Assembly (NCBI RefSeq): GCF_031453555.1
Contig: NZ_JAVIZM010000001.1
Location: forward strand, 2,301,001 to 2,365,000
Reading direction: 5' to 3'
Source of the DNA: Bacillus sp. SLBN-46
GTDB lineage: Bacteria; Bacillota; Bacilli; Bacillales; Cytobacillaceae
DNA: 64,000 nucleotides
Shown here: in pieces, positions 8,217 through 17,767 of the stretch
Numbering within the stretch: the first letter of the stretch is position 1
Layout: each line of letters opens with the position of its first letter
Made by a program: the position numbers and the translations under genes
Notes under the pieces: model-generated
Told to the model about the DNA's origin: nothing
The model's database searches: none
The model's input: the letters and a program-made list of their open reading frames with translations, nothing else

Positions 8217-9579
8217 TTAACCTATCGTTACTTTTTCCTTCGGATAATTGAACTTTTCTTTGCTGCCTTTCCCCCGTAAAATAAGCAAGCATGTAACGAT
8301 TCCAACTCTCCCAATAAACATTAATAGTATGATTATAATTTCGCCAAATGTGGTTAACCGTGGTGTTAAGCCCATTGATAAACCATTTGTACCAAAAGCA
8401 GAAGAAACTTCAAAAATAACCTCAATTACCGTTCCTTCCTCTGTAATAGTTAAAATTAAAATAGAAAATAAGCAGAGGAAGGCACCCGTTGTAATAACGA
8501 TAAAGGATTTAAGAATATCCTCGCTAAGTAATTCCCGTCTGAATATTTTAACCGTACTTTTCCCCTGGGCGTAAAAGATAATGGCTAAAATCACTATGGC
8601 AAAGGTCGTTGTCCGAATTCCCCCGCTTGCACTACTAGGTGATCCGCCAATAAACATTAGGACAGATAGGAAAAGTTGGTTGCTTGAAGTGAATTCGTTG
8701 ATATCCAGGGTAGCTAAACCTGCACTCTTAGTTGTCGTTGAGTGAAATAGAGAATTAAAAAAGGCTTCATGCCACTCTTTGTTCACAAAAAAGTGGCGAC
8801 TATCAAATAGGTAAATGAATAAAGCTCCCACAACGGTAAGGCTGATAAAGGTGACCGTTGTTAATTTTGTGAACAGAGTAAAATGAAACTTCTTCTTTTC
8901 CTTTCGACTTAAAAAAAATTCTAAAACTTCTACAATAACCGGAAAAACCTATTGCTCCTACAACCATCAATAATATGATCGTGCTTTGAATAAAATAATC
9001 ATTATTAAATGGATTTAGAGACTCACCTGTGATATCAAAGCCTGCATTGGTTGTTGCGCTGATAGATGCGAAAAATCCGTGTTTAAATGCAGACAACGGG
9101 CTTTCAAAATAATGTAAAAACCGAATTCCTAAGATAATCCCACCGATAATTTCAAAAGAAATAATGATAATGAATATTCTTTTGGCAAGCTGAACCAAAC
9201 CAGACAAGTTAGATTGGTTTTGATCAATCATGATTAGTTGCCTTTCTTTTAGGCCCACTTTTTTCCCCAACATGATCCATAAAAATGTACTTAATGACAT
9301 AACCCCTAATCCACCCAGCTGTAAAATGACGCATAAGAGAAATATCCCGAAGTTATTAAATGTATCTTTTATTGAAATCACACTTAGTCCAGTCACACTA
9401 ATCGCACTTGCAGAAGTGAACATGGCATCAATAAAACTTAATGAAACATTTTCACGGTGTGCAAATGGGATTTTTAATAATAATGTAGAAATAATTAACG
9501 CAGAGAAATAAAAGATAACAATTAATTGAATAGTAGAGATTTCTTTGGATTTTGTTTGTATTTTTTTAATTGTGTTCAT
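8217..9579 (-). pseudogene. KtrB/KtrD-type potassium channel subunit with a one-base frameshift
   Basis: Two frames, 8803-9579 (N-terminal) and 8217-8831 (C-terminal), together make one TrkH/KtrB protein of about 453 residues, the usual length. The N part has the first pore loops (VTGLSVISI, ATTNAGFD) and the C part the later ones (TTKSAGL, SAFGTNGLS), matching the four-fold repeat of KtrB. The frame breaks after GAIGF, inside a run of five A on the plus strand (8943-8947): removing one base restores VIVEVLEFF and continues into the second frame. It would form a sodium-dependent K+ uptake channel with a KtrA/KtrC partner, not in the window. A true mutation or a sequencing error in the homopolymer are both possible. 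Confidence 0.85.
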
Positions 9580-9634
9580 ATCATCATTTCCTTCAGCAGT
9601 CTAAGTGTAATTCTATAATATTACCCATAAAAAG

Positions 9635-9665
9635 TAAAAGACAGGCTCAAATGCCTGTTTTTTTT
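9635..9665. terminator. Terminator-like hairpin between divergent genes
   Basis: AAAAGACAGGC pairs with GCCTGTTTTTT around TCAAAT, followed by more T. Both flanking genes point away from it, so it does not end either; it could be part of the yodT leader or insulate the two promoters. Confidence 0.6.
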
Positions 9666-9757
9666 CTGTCATCTCAACACATGGAGATAGAATGAAAAAT
9701 CACTTCATACAATTATATTAGTGGTTTACTTATTTCGTAAAAGAAAGTGGTGTCAAA

Positions 9758-11113
9758 GTGGAAAATTCATTTCTAATCAAACCAATGTTGGATGAAATAT
9801 ACCCTGTTATTGATTATGGCAAGGGCATATATCTATTTGATATGGACGGAAAAAAATATTTGGATGCTGCCTCAGGTGCAGTAACTGCCAATATTGGTCA
9901 TGGGACAGAGGAAATCATTGAAGCCATGCAAGAACAAGCTAAAAAAGTTTCCTTTGTCTATCGATCTCAATTTACTAGTGAACCAGCGGAGAAGCTTGCC
10001 AAAAAAATTGCCGAATTAACCCCAGGTGACCTTAACTGGAGCTTCTTTGTAAATAGCGGATCAGAGGCCACTGAGACAGCAATGAAAATGGCCATTCAAT
10101 ACTGGCAAGAAAAAGGGATTCAAACCAAAAACAAAGTGTTATCAAGATGGGTTAGTTATCACGGGATTACGCTTGGCGCGCTTTCCATGTCTGGACACAC
10201 GGGGAGAAGAGCTAGATTTGTTCCACTGTTAGAAGAATTCCCAGTGATTAATCCTCCTTATTGCTATCGCTGTCCCTATAATCTTGAGGCTCCATCCTGT
10301 CATTTTCTTTGTGCACAAGAACTCGAAACAGCCATCTTGAGAATAGGAGCCGAACAAATAGCTGCTTTTATTGCCGAGCCAGTTATTGGTGCAGCGGGGG
10401 GAGCTATTACCCCTCCAAAGGATTATTTTAAAAAGATTAAAGAGATATGCGAAAAACATGACATTCTATTTATAGCTGATGAAGTGATGACAGGTTTTGG
10501 ACGGACAGGAACCATGCTTGCTTGTGAGTATTGGAGTGTAATCCCCGATATTGTAGCTTTTGGTAAAGGGATGGGGGCTGGATATGCCCCTATTGCAGCA
10601 GCTGTAGCGAGTGAAAAGGTGATGGAACCTATCTTGGCCGGATCAAAATCAGTGATGAGTGGACATACATTAAGTGCAAATCCCCAATCATGTGCTGTGT
10701 CCTTAGCCGTTCTAGAATACTTGGAAAAATACAAGATTATTAGTGAAGTAGAAAATAAGGGCATCTATTTAAAAAATCAAATTGAAAAGCTAAAAGGGCT
10801 ATTTCCATTTATCGGGGATGTCCGAGGGAAGGGGCTACTACTTGGTATTGAATTTGTCGAGAACCAAATTGATAAAACACCATATCCAAGAAACGCATTA
10901 ATTACACAGAAGATGGTAGCTTTAGCTAAGGAAAAAGGCTTGATTGTGTACCCTGCGGGTGCAGGGATTGATGGGATGAACGGTGACTCTATTATTATTT
11001 CACCACCATTAATCATTACAAAAAGAGAAATTGAAGAGTTAGTGAGTTTACTTAAAGAAACATTTACAGCCTTTTTAAATGAAAGAAATGCTGAAATGGT
11101 TGGTGATGTGTAG
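9758..11113 (+). CDS. yodT: Class-III PLP-dependent aminotransferase of the kam/yod cluster
   Basis: 451 residues, GTG start at 9758. It is a class-III (omega-type) aminotransferase: FVNSGSEA phosphate-binding region, DEVMTGFGRTG, and the Schiff-base lysine in FGKGMGAGY (Lys270). B. subtilis YodT has the same place next to yodS and yodR. In the cluster it probably removes the 3-amino group of N6-acetyl-beta-lysine (or beta-lysine), giving a beta-keto acid for the CoA-transferase; this is inferred from context. The stop codon directly abuts the yodS start (TAG ATG), so yodT-yodS-yodR-yodQ form one operon. The start site has only a weak ribosome binding site. Confidence 0.88.
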   Translation: MENSFLIKPMLDEIYPVIDYGKGIYLFDMDGKKYLDAASGAVTANIGHGTEEIIEAMQEQAKKVSFVYRSQFTSEPAEKLAKKIAELTPGDLNWSFFVNSGSEATETAMKMAIQYWQEKGIQTKNKVLSRWVSYHGITLGALSMSGHTGRRARFVPLLEEFPVINPPYCYRCPYNLEAPSCHFLCAQELETAILRIGAEQIAAFIAEPVIGAAGGAITPPKDYFKKIKEICEKHDILFIADEVMTGFGRTGTMLACEYWSVIPDIVAFGKGMGAGYAPIAAAVASEKVMEPILAGSKSVMSGHTLSANPQSCAVSLAVLEYLEKYKIISEVENKGIYLKNQIEKLKGLFPFIGDVRGKGLLLGIEFVENQIDKTPYPRNALITQKMVALAKEKGLIVYPAGAGIDGMNGDSIIISPPLIITKREIEELVSLLKETFTAFLNERNAEMVGDV

Positions 11114-11806
11114 ATGGAGAATTCGTTCGGAAAGATTACAACATTAGAGGCTGTTTTAACATTTTTTCATGATGAAATGACCATCATGTTTGGGGGATTT
11201 GGCGGGGTCGGAACACCCCCGACCTTAATTGACGGTATTTTGGAAAAGGAAATCCGTGAGCTCACCTTAATTGGAAATGATACAGGTTTCCCACATATAG
11301 GAATAGGAAAAATAGTTAGTCGTGGCAGAGCTAAAAAGGTCATTGCATCCCATATTGGTTCTAATCCCATTGCAGGAGACCTTATGCATGCAGGGAAGCT
11401 TGAAGTGGAGTTTTCCCCTCAGGGTATTTTGGCAGAAAGAATCCGCGCTGGAGGTGTTGGATTAGCAGCCATTTTATCTGATATTGGGATGGATAATGAA
11501 ATGGTTTCTAAAAATAAACCGCGTATTCATCTACATGGCAGTGAATATCTGATAGAGACTGCCTTAACTGCAGAGGTTTCTATTGTTTATGCCAAGAAGG
11601 CTGATGAGTATGGAAATTTAATTTATGACAAAAGCGCGCGCAATACGAATCCACTGGTCGCAATGGCAGGGGATTTAACGATAGCCGAAGTAGAAGAAAT
11701 TGTTCCAATGGGAAGTCTTAACCCTGACGAAATTATTACCCCGGGAGTATTTGTTGATTATGTCATTCCAACTAAGGGGGTGAATTGGAAATGGGCATGG
11801 GAATAG
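11114..11806 (+). CDS. yodS: CoA-transferase subunit A
   Basis: 230 residues, family-I CoA-transferase alpha subunit: the GGFGGVGTP glycine loop near residue 25 and DKSARNTNPLVAMAG near the end are typical. It works as a heterotetramer with the neighbouring beta subunit to move CoA between an acyl-CoA donor and a carboxylic acid, here probably the keto acid made from beta-lysine. The start follows the yodT stop with no gap, and its 3' end overlaps the beta subunit start, so translation is coupled. Confidence 0.88.
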   Translation: MENSFGKITTLEAVLTFFHDEMTIMFGGFGGVGTPPTLIDGILEKEIRELTLIGNDTGFPHIGIGKIVSRGRAKKVIASHIGSNPIAGDLMHAGKLEVEFSPQGILAERIRAGGVGLAAILSDIGMDNEMVSKNKPRIHLHGSEYLIETALTAEVSIVYAKKADEYGNLIYDKSARNTNPLVAMAGDLTIAEVEEIVPMGSLNPDEIITPGVFVDYVIPTKGVNWKWAWE

Positions 11807-12456
11807 ATCTTAGAGATAAACTTGCAAAAAGAGCTGCCGAGGAAATTCAAAATGGGATGGTCGTTAACCTTGGTATCGGGATCCCCTCATTAGTACCGAA
11901 CCACTTAACAAAGGAAACAATGGTTATGTTCCATGCTGAAAACGGGATTACCGGAATGGGTGCAAGCCCGGCCAAAGGAGAAGAGGATGAAAACTTATGT
12001 AATGCAGGGGGATTTCCCGTTACATTGAACAAGGGCGGTTCCTATTGCGATAGTTCTATTGCTTTTGGGATGATCCGAAGAGGGAGAGTGGACATTACCA
12101 TCCTTGGTTCACTTCAGGTAAGTCGAAAAGGAGATTTGGCAAACTGGATTGTCCCCGGAAAGAAGGTTCCAGGGATGGGAGGGGCAATGGAACTTGCTCA
12201 GAAGGCAAGAAAAGTCATTGTTGTTATGAATCATTGTGATAAAAATGGAACACCAAAAATTGTTGAAACTTGTTCCTTACCATTAACATCAGCAGGATGT
12301 GTGGATCTGATCATCACGGAATTAGCTGTATTCAAGGTTAATGAAGAGGGGTTACTTTTAACAGAGCTGTTTGCGCCGTACAGTTTAGCTAATGTGAAAA
12401 GCAAAACTGGATGTCATTTCAAAATTGAAGAACAAATCCGCAAAATTCCGTACTAA
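11791..12456 (+). CDS. yodR: CoA-transferase subunit B
   Basis: About 221 residues, family-I CoA-transferase beta subunit. The catalytic glutamate lies in FHAENGITGMG, the SENG-like motif that forms the glutamyl-CoA thioester. ATG 11791 is chosen: AAGGGGG at 11774-11780 gives a 10-base spacer, while the upstream TTG at 11785 is too close. It overlaps yodS by 16 bases, in keeping with the obligate pairing of the subunits. Confidence 0.88.
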   Translation: MGMGIDLRDKLAKRAAEEIQNGMVVNLGIGIPSLVPNHLTKETMVMFHAENGITGMGASPAKGEEDENLCNAGGFPVTLNKGGSYCDSSIAFGMIRRGRVDITILGSLQVSRKGDLANWIVPGKKVPGMGGAMELAQKARKVIVVMNHCDKNGTPKIVETCSLPLTSAGCVDLIITELAVFKVNEEGLLLTELFAPYSLANVKSKTGCHFKIEEQIRKIPY

Positions 12457-12485
12457 TCCGGATGCAGGTCGAAGGAGTGAGTGAT

Positions 12486-13754
12486 TTGCAAAACTATGAA
12501 AGCCGTATCAAGCATTGGTTAAAGGAGAATCGAGCGAGAGGGGCCAGACTGTTACAAATCCTTGTACAGGAGAATAGCACGAGGGGAAATGAAAGTAGCA
12601 CACAGGCCATTGTAATTGAAAAATGCCGTCAGATGGGTTTGGTCCTTGATATTTGGGAGATTGGCGGTGAAGAACTAAAAAACCATCCAGCCTATTGCTG
12701 TGACCGTCAGAGCTTTGAAGGGAATCCTAATCTAGTTGCCGTTCTAAAAGGAGCAGGAGGTGGAAAATCAATTATTTTAAACGGCCATATTGATGTTGTA
12801 CCTGTTGGTGATGAATCAAATTGGAGACATGATCCATTTAGTGGAGTGATTGAGTGCGGTAAGCTTTATGGAAGAGGAGCGACAGATATGAAAGGGGGGA
12901 ATGTGGCTCTTTTAATGGCGATTGAATCCTTAATTGCAAACGGAATTAAATTAAAAGGGGATGTGATTTTTCAAAGTGTCATAGAAGAAGAGAGTGGTGG
13001 AGCAGGAACGCTAGCAGCCGTCCTGAGAGGATACAGTGCTGATGGAGCAATTATACCTGAGCCTACGAATATGAAACTTTTTCCAAAACAACAAGGTTCA
13101 ATGTGGTTCAGAATAACGGTTAAGGGAAGGGCGGCACATGGTGGTACTAGATACGAAGGGGTAAGTGCGATTGAAAAATCAATGTTCGTCATACAGAGAT
13201 TACAACAATTAGAGAAAGATAGAAATGCTAAGATTACTGACCCTCTCTTTGAAAAAATACCTATTCCCATCCCTATTAATATTGGAAAGATTAACAGCGG
13301 AGAATGGCCTTCTTCGGTGCCTGACACCGCCATTATTGAGGGGAGAATGGGTGTGTCACCAGAAGAAACGATTCAAGCCGCCAAGTTAGAAATGGAGGCA
13401 TGCCTACAGGAATTGAATGAAGCGGATGAATGGTTACAGGAAAATCCGCTTCAAATTGAGTGGTTTGGAGGCAGGTGGCTGCCAGGAAGTTTAGAAAGTG
13501 ATCACCCGTTAATGAATGAACTATCTAAGAGTTTTATAGAGGTGAAAGGGGATCTACCAATCGTTGAAGCAAGTCCATGGGGAACAGATGGTGGAATTCT
13601 TTCGACTGTTGGTGGCACACCCGTTGTGGTATTCGGACCGGGAATTACCGAAACAGCTCATGATGCGAATGAGCACATTGATCTGGAGGATTTGTTTGCG
13701 GCCAGTGAGATTATTGCTCTAACCTTGATGAAGTGGTGTGAAGTTTGTGAATAA
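12486..13754 (+). CDS. yodQ: M20-family metallo-deacylase (ArgE/DapE-like)
   Basis: About 422 residues. M20 zinc peptidase/deacetylase signature: NGHIDVVPVG (first metal His and Asp), GRGATDMKGG (bridging Asp), and EEESGG (catalytic Glu plus ligand), with a dimerisation lid in the middle. In the pathway it would remove the N-acetyl group put on by the YodP-type acetyltransferase after chain shortening; this is inferred. TTG 12486 is chosen because AAGGAG at 12472-12477 is ideally spaced; ATG 12462 in the same frame has no site. It follows yodR by about 30 bases. Confidence 0.85.
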   Translation: MQNYESRIKHWLKENRARGARLLQILVQENSTRGNESSTQAIVIEKCRQMGLVLDIWEIGGEELKNHPAYCCDRQSFEGNPNLVAVLKGAGGGKSIILNGHIDVVPVGDESNWRHDPFSGVIECGKLYGRGATDMKGGNVALLMAIESLIANGIKLKGDVIFQSVIEEESGGAGTLAAVLRGYSADGAIIPEPTNMKLFPKQQGSMWFRITVKGRAAHGGTRYEGVSAIEKSMFVIQRLQQLEKDRNAKITDPLFEKIPIPIPINIGKINSGEWPSSVPDTAIIEGRMGVSPEETIQAAKLEMEACLQELNEADEWLQENPLQIEWFGGRWLPGSLESDHPLMNELSKSFIEVKGDLPIVEASPWGTDGGILSTVGGTPVVVFGPGITETAHDANEHIDLEDLFAASEIIALTLMKWCEVCE

Positions 13755-13769
13755 AAGAGGGGGTAGCCA

Positions 13770-13829
13770 ATGGGATCGATCCAACTTGATGTTCTGGAAG
13801 ATGCCATCGGAGTATGTTGTCGAGATTAG
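13770..13829 (+). CDS. 19-residue open frame, possible remnant or leader peptide
   Basis: ATG 13770 to TAG 13829, MGSIQLDVLEDAIGVCCRD, has a strong ribosome binding site (AGAGGGGG). It lies between yodQ and the aldehyde dehydrogenase. It could be the stub of a decayed gene or a translated leader; no homology is recognised. Confidence 0.3.
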   Translation: MGSIQLDVLEDAIGVCCRD

Positions 13830-13867
13830 CTATTTGATTTACTTGCAAAAAGATTGGAGGATGTCTT

Positions 13868-15289
13868 TTGAAACAGTTATTGTGGATTGGCGGTGAATAT
13901 CGACCAACCCTATCTTATATAAAATTAAAAAATCCATATAACCTGGAGCATATAGCTGATATTGCTGTTGCTGAACAGGAAGATGTTGTAGCAGCCATAG
14001 CGGCTGCGCATCAGGCTACTGTGGATATGCAAGAAATCCCTGCCTATAAACGTGCCGAGATTTTAGAGAAAGTAGCCAGTCTTCTAAAGAGCGAAAGAGA
14101 AGAGTGTGCAAGGCTGATTGCCGAGGAAGCAGCAAAACCCGTTAAAGCTGCCAGAGCTGAAGTCGACCGAACCATCATGACATACACGTTCGCTGCCCAT
14201 GAGGCTAGAAGAATACATGGAGAAACAGTTCCGATGGATGCAGCACCCGGCGGAGAAGGCAGACTTGCTTTTACGATTAGGGAACCCCTTGGAGTAATTG
14301 CAGCCATTACTCCATTTAACTTTCCTATGAATCTCGTCGCACATAAAGTTGGTCCGGCCATTGCTGCAGGAAATACAGTGGTTTTAAAACCAGCGAGCCA
14401 GACACCATTATCAGCTTATAAAATTGCTGAATATTTTCATCATGCTGGATTGCCATCAGGTGCATTAAATGTGGTCACAGGAAGTGGCCGTGTAGTGGGA
14501 GATATATTGATGAAAGACGAAAGAATTAAGATGATTACCTTTACAGGCAGTCCTGAGGTGGGTAAATATATTTGTGAAAATTCAGGGCTAAAGAAAGTAA
14601 CCCTTGAATTAGGCTCCAACTCAGCTGTAATTGTCGATGATGGTGTTAGCTTGGAAAAAATCATTCCAAGAATTGTTACGGGGGCATTTTCCTATCAAGG
14701 TCAAGTATGTATAAGTATTCAGCGTATCTTTGTACATGAAAAGATAATAGATCAGTTTGTCGCACAGTTTATTGAAGAAACGAAAAAATTAAAAGCGGGT
14801 CATCCACTTGACGAACAAACTGATGTATCCGCGCTTATAACTAGAGCGGATGTAGAGCGTACAAAACAATGGGTTGATGAGGCAATTGCCAATGGAGCAG
14901 GTCTTAAAACAGGTGGAAATTTTAATGAAAGAATCTTTCAACCTACTGTTCTAGTAGATGTTCCGGTTAGTGAGAAGATTTCTTGTGAAGAAGTCTTTGC
15001 TCCTGTTGTTCATATTAACCGCTTCACTTCAATGGAGGAAGCAATTAACCTTGTAAATGACTCAAAATACGGTCTACAGGCAGGAATTTTTACAAATGAT
15101 ATACATTATGGGTTGAGGGCTGCTAAAAAACTTGAAGTAGGCGGGGTTATGATTAACGAAATCCCGACCTTCCGTGTGGATCAAATGCCATATGGCGGAG
15201 TAAAGCTTAGTGGAATGGGGAGGGAAGGAATTAAGTATGCGGTTGAAGAAATGACAGAATTAAAGTTAATTAGCTTTAAGGTGGAGTAA
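13868..15289 (+). CDS. NAD(P)-dependent aldehyde dehydrogenase
   Basis: 473 residues, TTG start 13868 with GGAGG upstream. Aldehyde dehydrogenase features: ITPFNFPMNLV nucleotide-binding strand, VTLELGSNS with the general-base Glu, and catalytic Cys in YQGQVCISIQR. In the cluster it is suited to oxidise a semialdehyde such as succinate semialdehyde formed from 4-aminobutyrate, but the substrate is inferred only from context. It is not part of the B. subtilis yod cluster, whose order is otherwise kept here. A terminator follows. Confidence 0.85.
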   Translation: MKQLLWIGGEYRPTLSYIKLKNPYNLEHIADIAVAEQEDVVAAIAAAHQATVDMQEIPAYKRAEILEKVASLLKSEREECARLIAEEAAKPVKAARAEVDRTIMTYTFAAHEARRIHGETVPMDAAPGGEGRLAFTIREPLGVIAAITPFNFPMNLVAHKVGPAIAAGNTVVLKPASQTPLSAYKIAEYFHHAGLPSGALNVVTGSGRVVGDILMKDERIKMITFTGSPEVGKYICENSGLKKVTLELGSNSAVIVDDGVSLEKIIPRIVTGAFSYQGQVCISIQRIFVHEKIIDQFVAQFIEETKKLKAGHPLDEQTDVSALITRADVERTKQWVDEAIANGAGLKTGGNFNERIFQPTVLVDVPVSEKISCEEVFAPVVHINRFTSMEEAINLVNDSKYGLQAGIFTNDIHYGLRAAKKLEVGGVMINEIPTFRVDQMPYGGVKLSGMGREGIKYAVEEMTELKLISFKVE

Positions 15290-15291
15290 AT

Positions 15292-15329
15292 AAAAAATGT
15301 CTGGCTACTTCTTAAGCCAGGCATTTTTT
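15292..15329 (+). terminator. Terminator after the aldehyde dehydrogenase
   Basis: AAAAAATGTCTGGCT pairs with AGCCAGGCATTTTTT (one G-U) around an eight-base loop. Confidence 0.85.
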
Positions 15330-15360
15330 CAAAAGATGAAGAAGTGAAGGAGTGAGAAAA

Positions 15361-16215
15361 ATGAATCAGACTGCATCCACTACTTATATTGAGGAAAACA
15401 GCTTTTTTGTCGAAGTCTACCTTGATCCTTTTAACAAAAGGATTCGGGTTGATGATTATCGCGGGAATATACAATTGGTTCTTAAAAGAGTAGAGGAACT
15501 AGTGCAGGATCAACATGCAGAAAAGCTCATTGTGAAGGGACGCAGCAATGATTTTATGATATTAATGGAAAATGGACTACAGCCTGAAGCAGTGGTTGAT
15601 CGATTTTTTTTAGGTTCAGATGCTTTTTTCTTTTCAAAGTTTTATTCACAGGACCGTAAAAAAAACGATCATTGGATAACCGAGGATGGCATGATTCATA
15701 GTATTTATCAATTAGACCCCACCATGGAAAAAAACCTTCCCCCTAAGGAATATGAGCTAAAGAAGGCAGATGAAAATTGTGCTGCTGAGTTATCCACATT
15801 GTATCGCCAAGTCTTCCAGGTATACCCAACACCGTTACATGATCCTGAATATGTAAAAAAGACGATGAAAGATGGGACGATTTACTACGTTTATTTCCAT
15901 CAAGGCAAAATTGTCAGTGCAGCCTCTGCTGAAATAAATTCTTTTTATAAGAATGCAGAATTAACCGATTGTGCTACCATATCCGAACACAGGAAGTATG
16001 GATTAATGAAGATGATCCTTCAAGAGCTTGAGGGTGAATTGAAAAAAAAGGGGATCTTTTGTTCTTATTCAATTGCGAGGTCGTTATCGTTCGGTATGAA
16101 TGCTGTTCTATTTCAGCTAGGATATACCTATCGTGGAAGATTAATGAATAATTGTTATATTTATGATAAGTTAGAAAATATGAATATGTGGGTGAAAAAT
16201 CTGGCAACCTGCTAA
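15361..16215 (+). CDS. ablB: Putative beta-lysine N6-acetyltransferase
   Basis: 284 residues from ATG 15361, about 8 bases after AAGGAG. The C-terminal half is a GNAT domain (EHRKYGLMKMILQELE holds the acetyl-CoA loop) preceded by a family-specific N-terminal part. The YodP/AblB family acetylates the 6-amino group of L-beta-lysine made by lysine 2,3-aminomutase. In methanogens the product is an osmolyte; in bacilli with yodQRST it is more likely an intermediate in lysine use. It is separated from kamA by the activator gene here, whereas in B. subtilis yodP directly follows kamA. B. subtilis name: yodP. Confidence 0.85.
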   Translation: MNQTASTTYIEENSFFVEVYLDPFNKRIRVDDYRGNIQLVLKRVEELVQDQHAEKLIVKGRSNDFMILMENGLQPEAVVDRFFLGSDAFFFSKFYSQDRKKNDHWITEDGMIHSIYQLDPTMEKNLPPKEYELKKADENCAAELSTLYRQVFQVYPTPLHDPEYVKKTMKDGTIYYVYFHQGKIVSAASAEINSFYKNAELTDCATISEHRKYGLMKMILQELEGELKKKGIFCSYSIARSLSFGMNAVLFQLGYTYRGRLMNNCYIYDKLENMNMWVKNLATC

Positions 16216-16242
16216 AAATTCGGCTGCTCATGCCGAATTTTT
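16214..16242 (+). terminator. Terminator after ablB
   Basis: AAAAATTCGG and CCGAATTTTT form a perfect 10-bp stem around a nine-base loop. Confidence 0.88.
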
Positions 16243-16278
16243 GGCACCTTAAAAATGGCAAGAAGGGCAGGTGATATA

Positions 16279-17676
16279 ATGGTTCAATTAACAGCTTTAA
16301 CAGAAGAAGTGTTATCAGCTATCCTAAAAAGTATAGATGAAGGGATTCATGTTGTTAATACAGAAGGAAAAACCATCTTTTATAATGAAGTGGCAGCTAA
16401 GCATGATGGCATGGAAGTGAAGGAAGTACAAGGGAAACATTTAATTGATGCATTTCCCTCCCTGACAGAGGAATCTAGTACTCTATTAAAAGTGATTAAA
16501 ACGGGTAAGCCTATCTACAACCAAACACAGGTTTATCTAAATGTCCATGGTACTAGAATAGATACCATTAATACCACTTTACCAATTTTTTTAGGAAAAG
16601 AAATTATCGGTGCAGTTGAAATTGCAAAAGACTATTCACGGATGAAACTCCTTGCAGAAAGGCTATTAGACTTACAAAAAGGTGTCAATAGGACTACCAA
16701 GAAAAAGGTGAAAAAACAATTAAACTATACATTTGCAGATTTAAAAACGGTAAATCCCGTTTTTATCAGTACGAAAGAAGAAGGAAAGAAACTCGCAAAA
16801 TCAGATTCTCCTATCCTTGTTTATGGGGAATCTGGGACAGGTAAGGAGCTATTTGTCCAGGGGATTCATCATGAATCCATCCGTTCTGGGGGTGCATTTA
16901 TAGCTCAAAATTGTGCAGCTATTCCAGAAACTTTATTAGAAAGTATTCTTTTCGGTACAGCTAAAGGAAGCTATACTGGTGCTGTTGATCGTAAAGGCTT
17001 ATTTGAACTCGCGGATGGAGGAACTTTGTTTCTAGATGAATTACATACGATGCCCATTGAGCTACAAGCAAAGCTGTTAAGGGTGTTAGAGGATGGAATG
17101 GTTAGAAGGGTCGGAAGTTCGCAAAACATTTCTGTAGATGTACGTGTAATTGCAGCAATGAATGTGCATCCGAGTATTGCATTACAAGACCAAAAACTTC
17201 GATCTGATCTTTATTACCGGTTAAATGTGTTCACTTTTTCGCTTCTCCCCTTGAGAGAGAGAAAAGATGATATCTTATTTTTAACAGACTATTTTATGAA
17301 GGAATTTAACCGTAAACTTGGGAAAAATATCAATGGTTTGGAAAAGAAACTGGAGTTGTTTTTTATTGAATATCAATGGCCAGGAAATGTTAGAGAACTA
17401 AAACATACACTTGAATACATGATGAATGTTTGTGAAGGGACACAGTTATGCGTTGAAGAATTGCCGATGATGCTGAAACATCATGCTTCCCCATTAAAAG
17501 GTAAGAGTAATCACCAGTGTGAAAGTTTGTCGTTAAGAAAAAATATGGAGGAATTAGAAAGAGAACTTATTATGAATGCTCTTGAATTGAGTGATGGTAA
17601 TGTGAATCAAGCGGCGAAGCTGTTGGAGATTCCTAGACAAACACTGCAATACAAAATTAAGAAATGGATGGATTGA
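16279..17676 (+). CDS. kamR: Sigma-54-dependent activator of the kam locus (PAS-AAA-Fis)
   Basis: About 465 residues. Order: PAS sensor domain (about 10-125), AAA+ domain with Walker A GESGTGKE, Walker B TLFLDEL and the sigma-54 contact loop as GSYTGA rather than GAFTGA, then a C-terminal Fis-type helix-turn-helix (GNVNQAAKLLEIPRQTLQYK). It is placed between ablB and kamA, and a consensus -24/-12 promoter lies just downstream in front of kamA, so it almost certainly activates kamA with SigL. In B. thuringiensis a similar KamR controls its kam locus. ATG 16279 is favoured over ATG 16255, which lacks a ribosome binding site. The ligand of the PAS domain is unknown. Confidence 0.85.
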   Translation: MVQLTALTEEVLSAILKSIDEGIHVVNTEGKTIFYNEVAAKHDGMEVKEVQGKHLIDAFPSLTEESSTLLKVIKTGKPIYNQTQVYLNVHGTRIDTINTTLPIFLGKEIIGAVEIAKDYSRMKLLAERLLDLQKGVNRTTKKKVKKQLNYTFADLKTVNPVFISTKEEGKKLAKSDSPILVYGESGTGKELFVQGIHHESIRSGGAFIAQNCAAIPETLLESILFGTAKGSYTGAVDRKGLFELADGGTLFLDELHTMPIELQAKLLRVLEDGMVRRVGSSQNISVDVRVIAAMNVHPSIALQDQKLRSDLYYRLNVFTFSLLPLRERKDDILFLTDYFMKEFNRKLGKNINGLEKKLELFFIEYQWPGNVRELKHTLEYMMNVCEGTQLCVEELPMMLKHHASPLKGKSNHQCESLSLRKNMEELERELIMNALELSDGNVNQAAKLLEIPRQTLQYKIKKWMD

Positions 17677-17703
17677 AAAGTGCCGATTTTTCGGCATTTT
17701 TTT
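17677..17703 (+). terminator. Terminator after kamR
   Basis: AAAAGTGCCGA and TCGGCATTTT pair around a TTTT loop and are followed by T. Confidence 0.85.
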
Positions 17704-17767
17704 ATGTTTTAAAAACTGAAATTTATGAAATTTTAGAAAAATATACTTCCCCTGCTGTTTTATAACG

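Noticed and set aside
13835..13860. TTGCA element like a second sigma-54 -12 box before the aldehyde dehydrogenase
   Set aside because: No GG at the -24 position.
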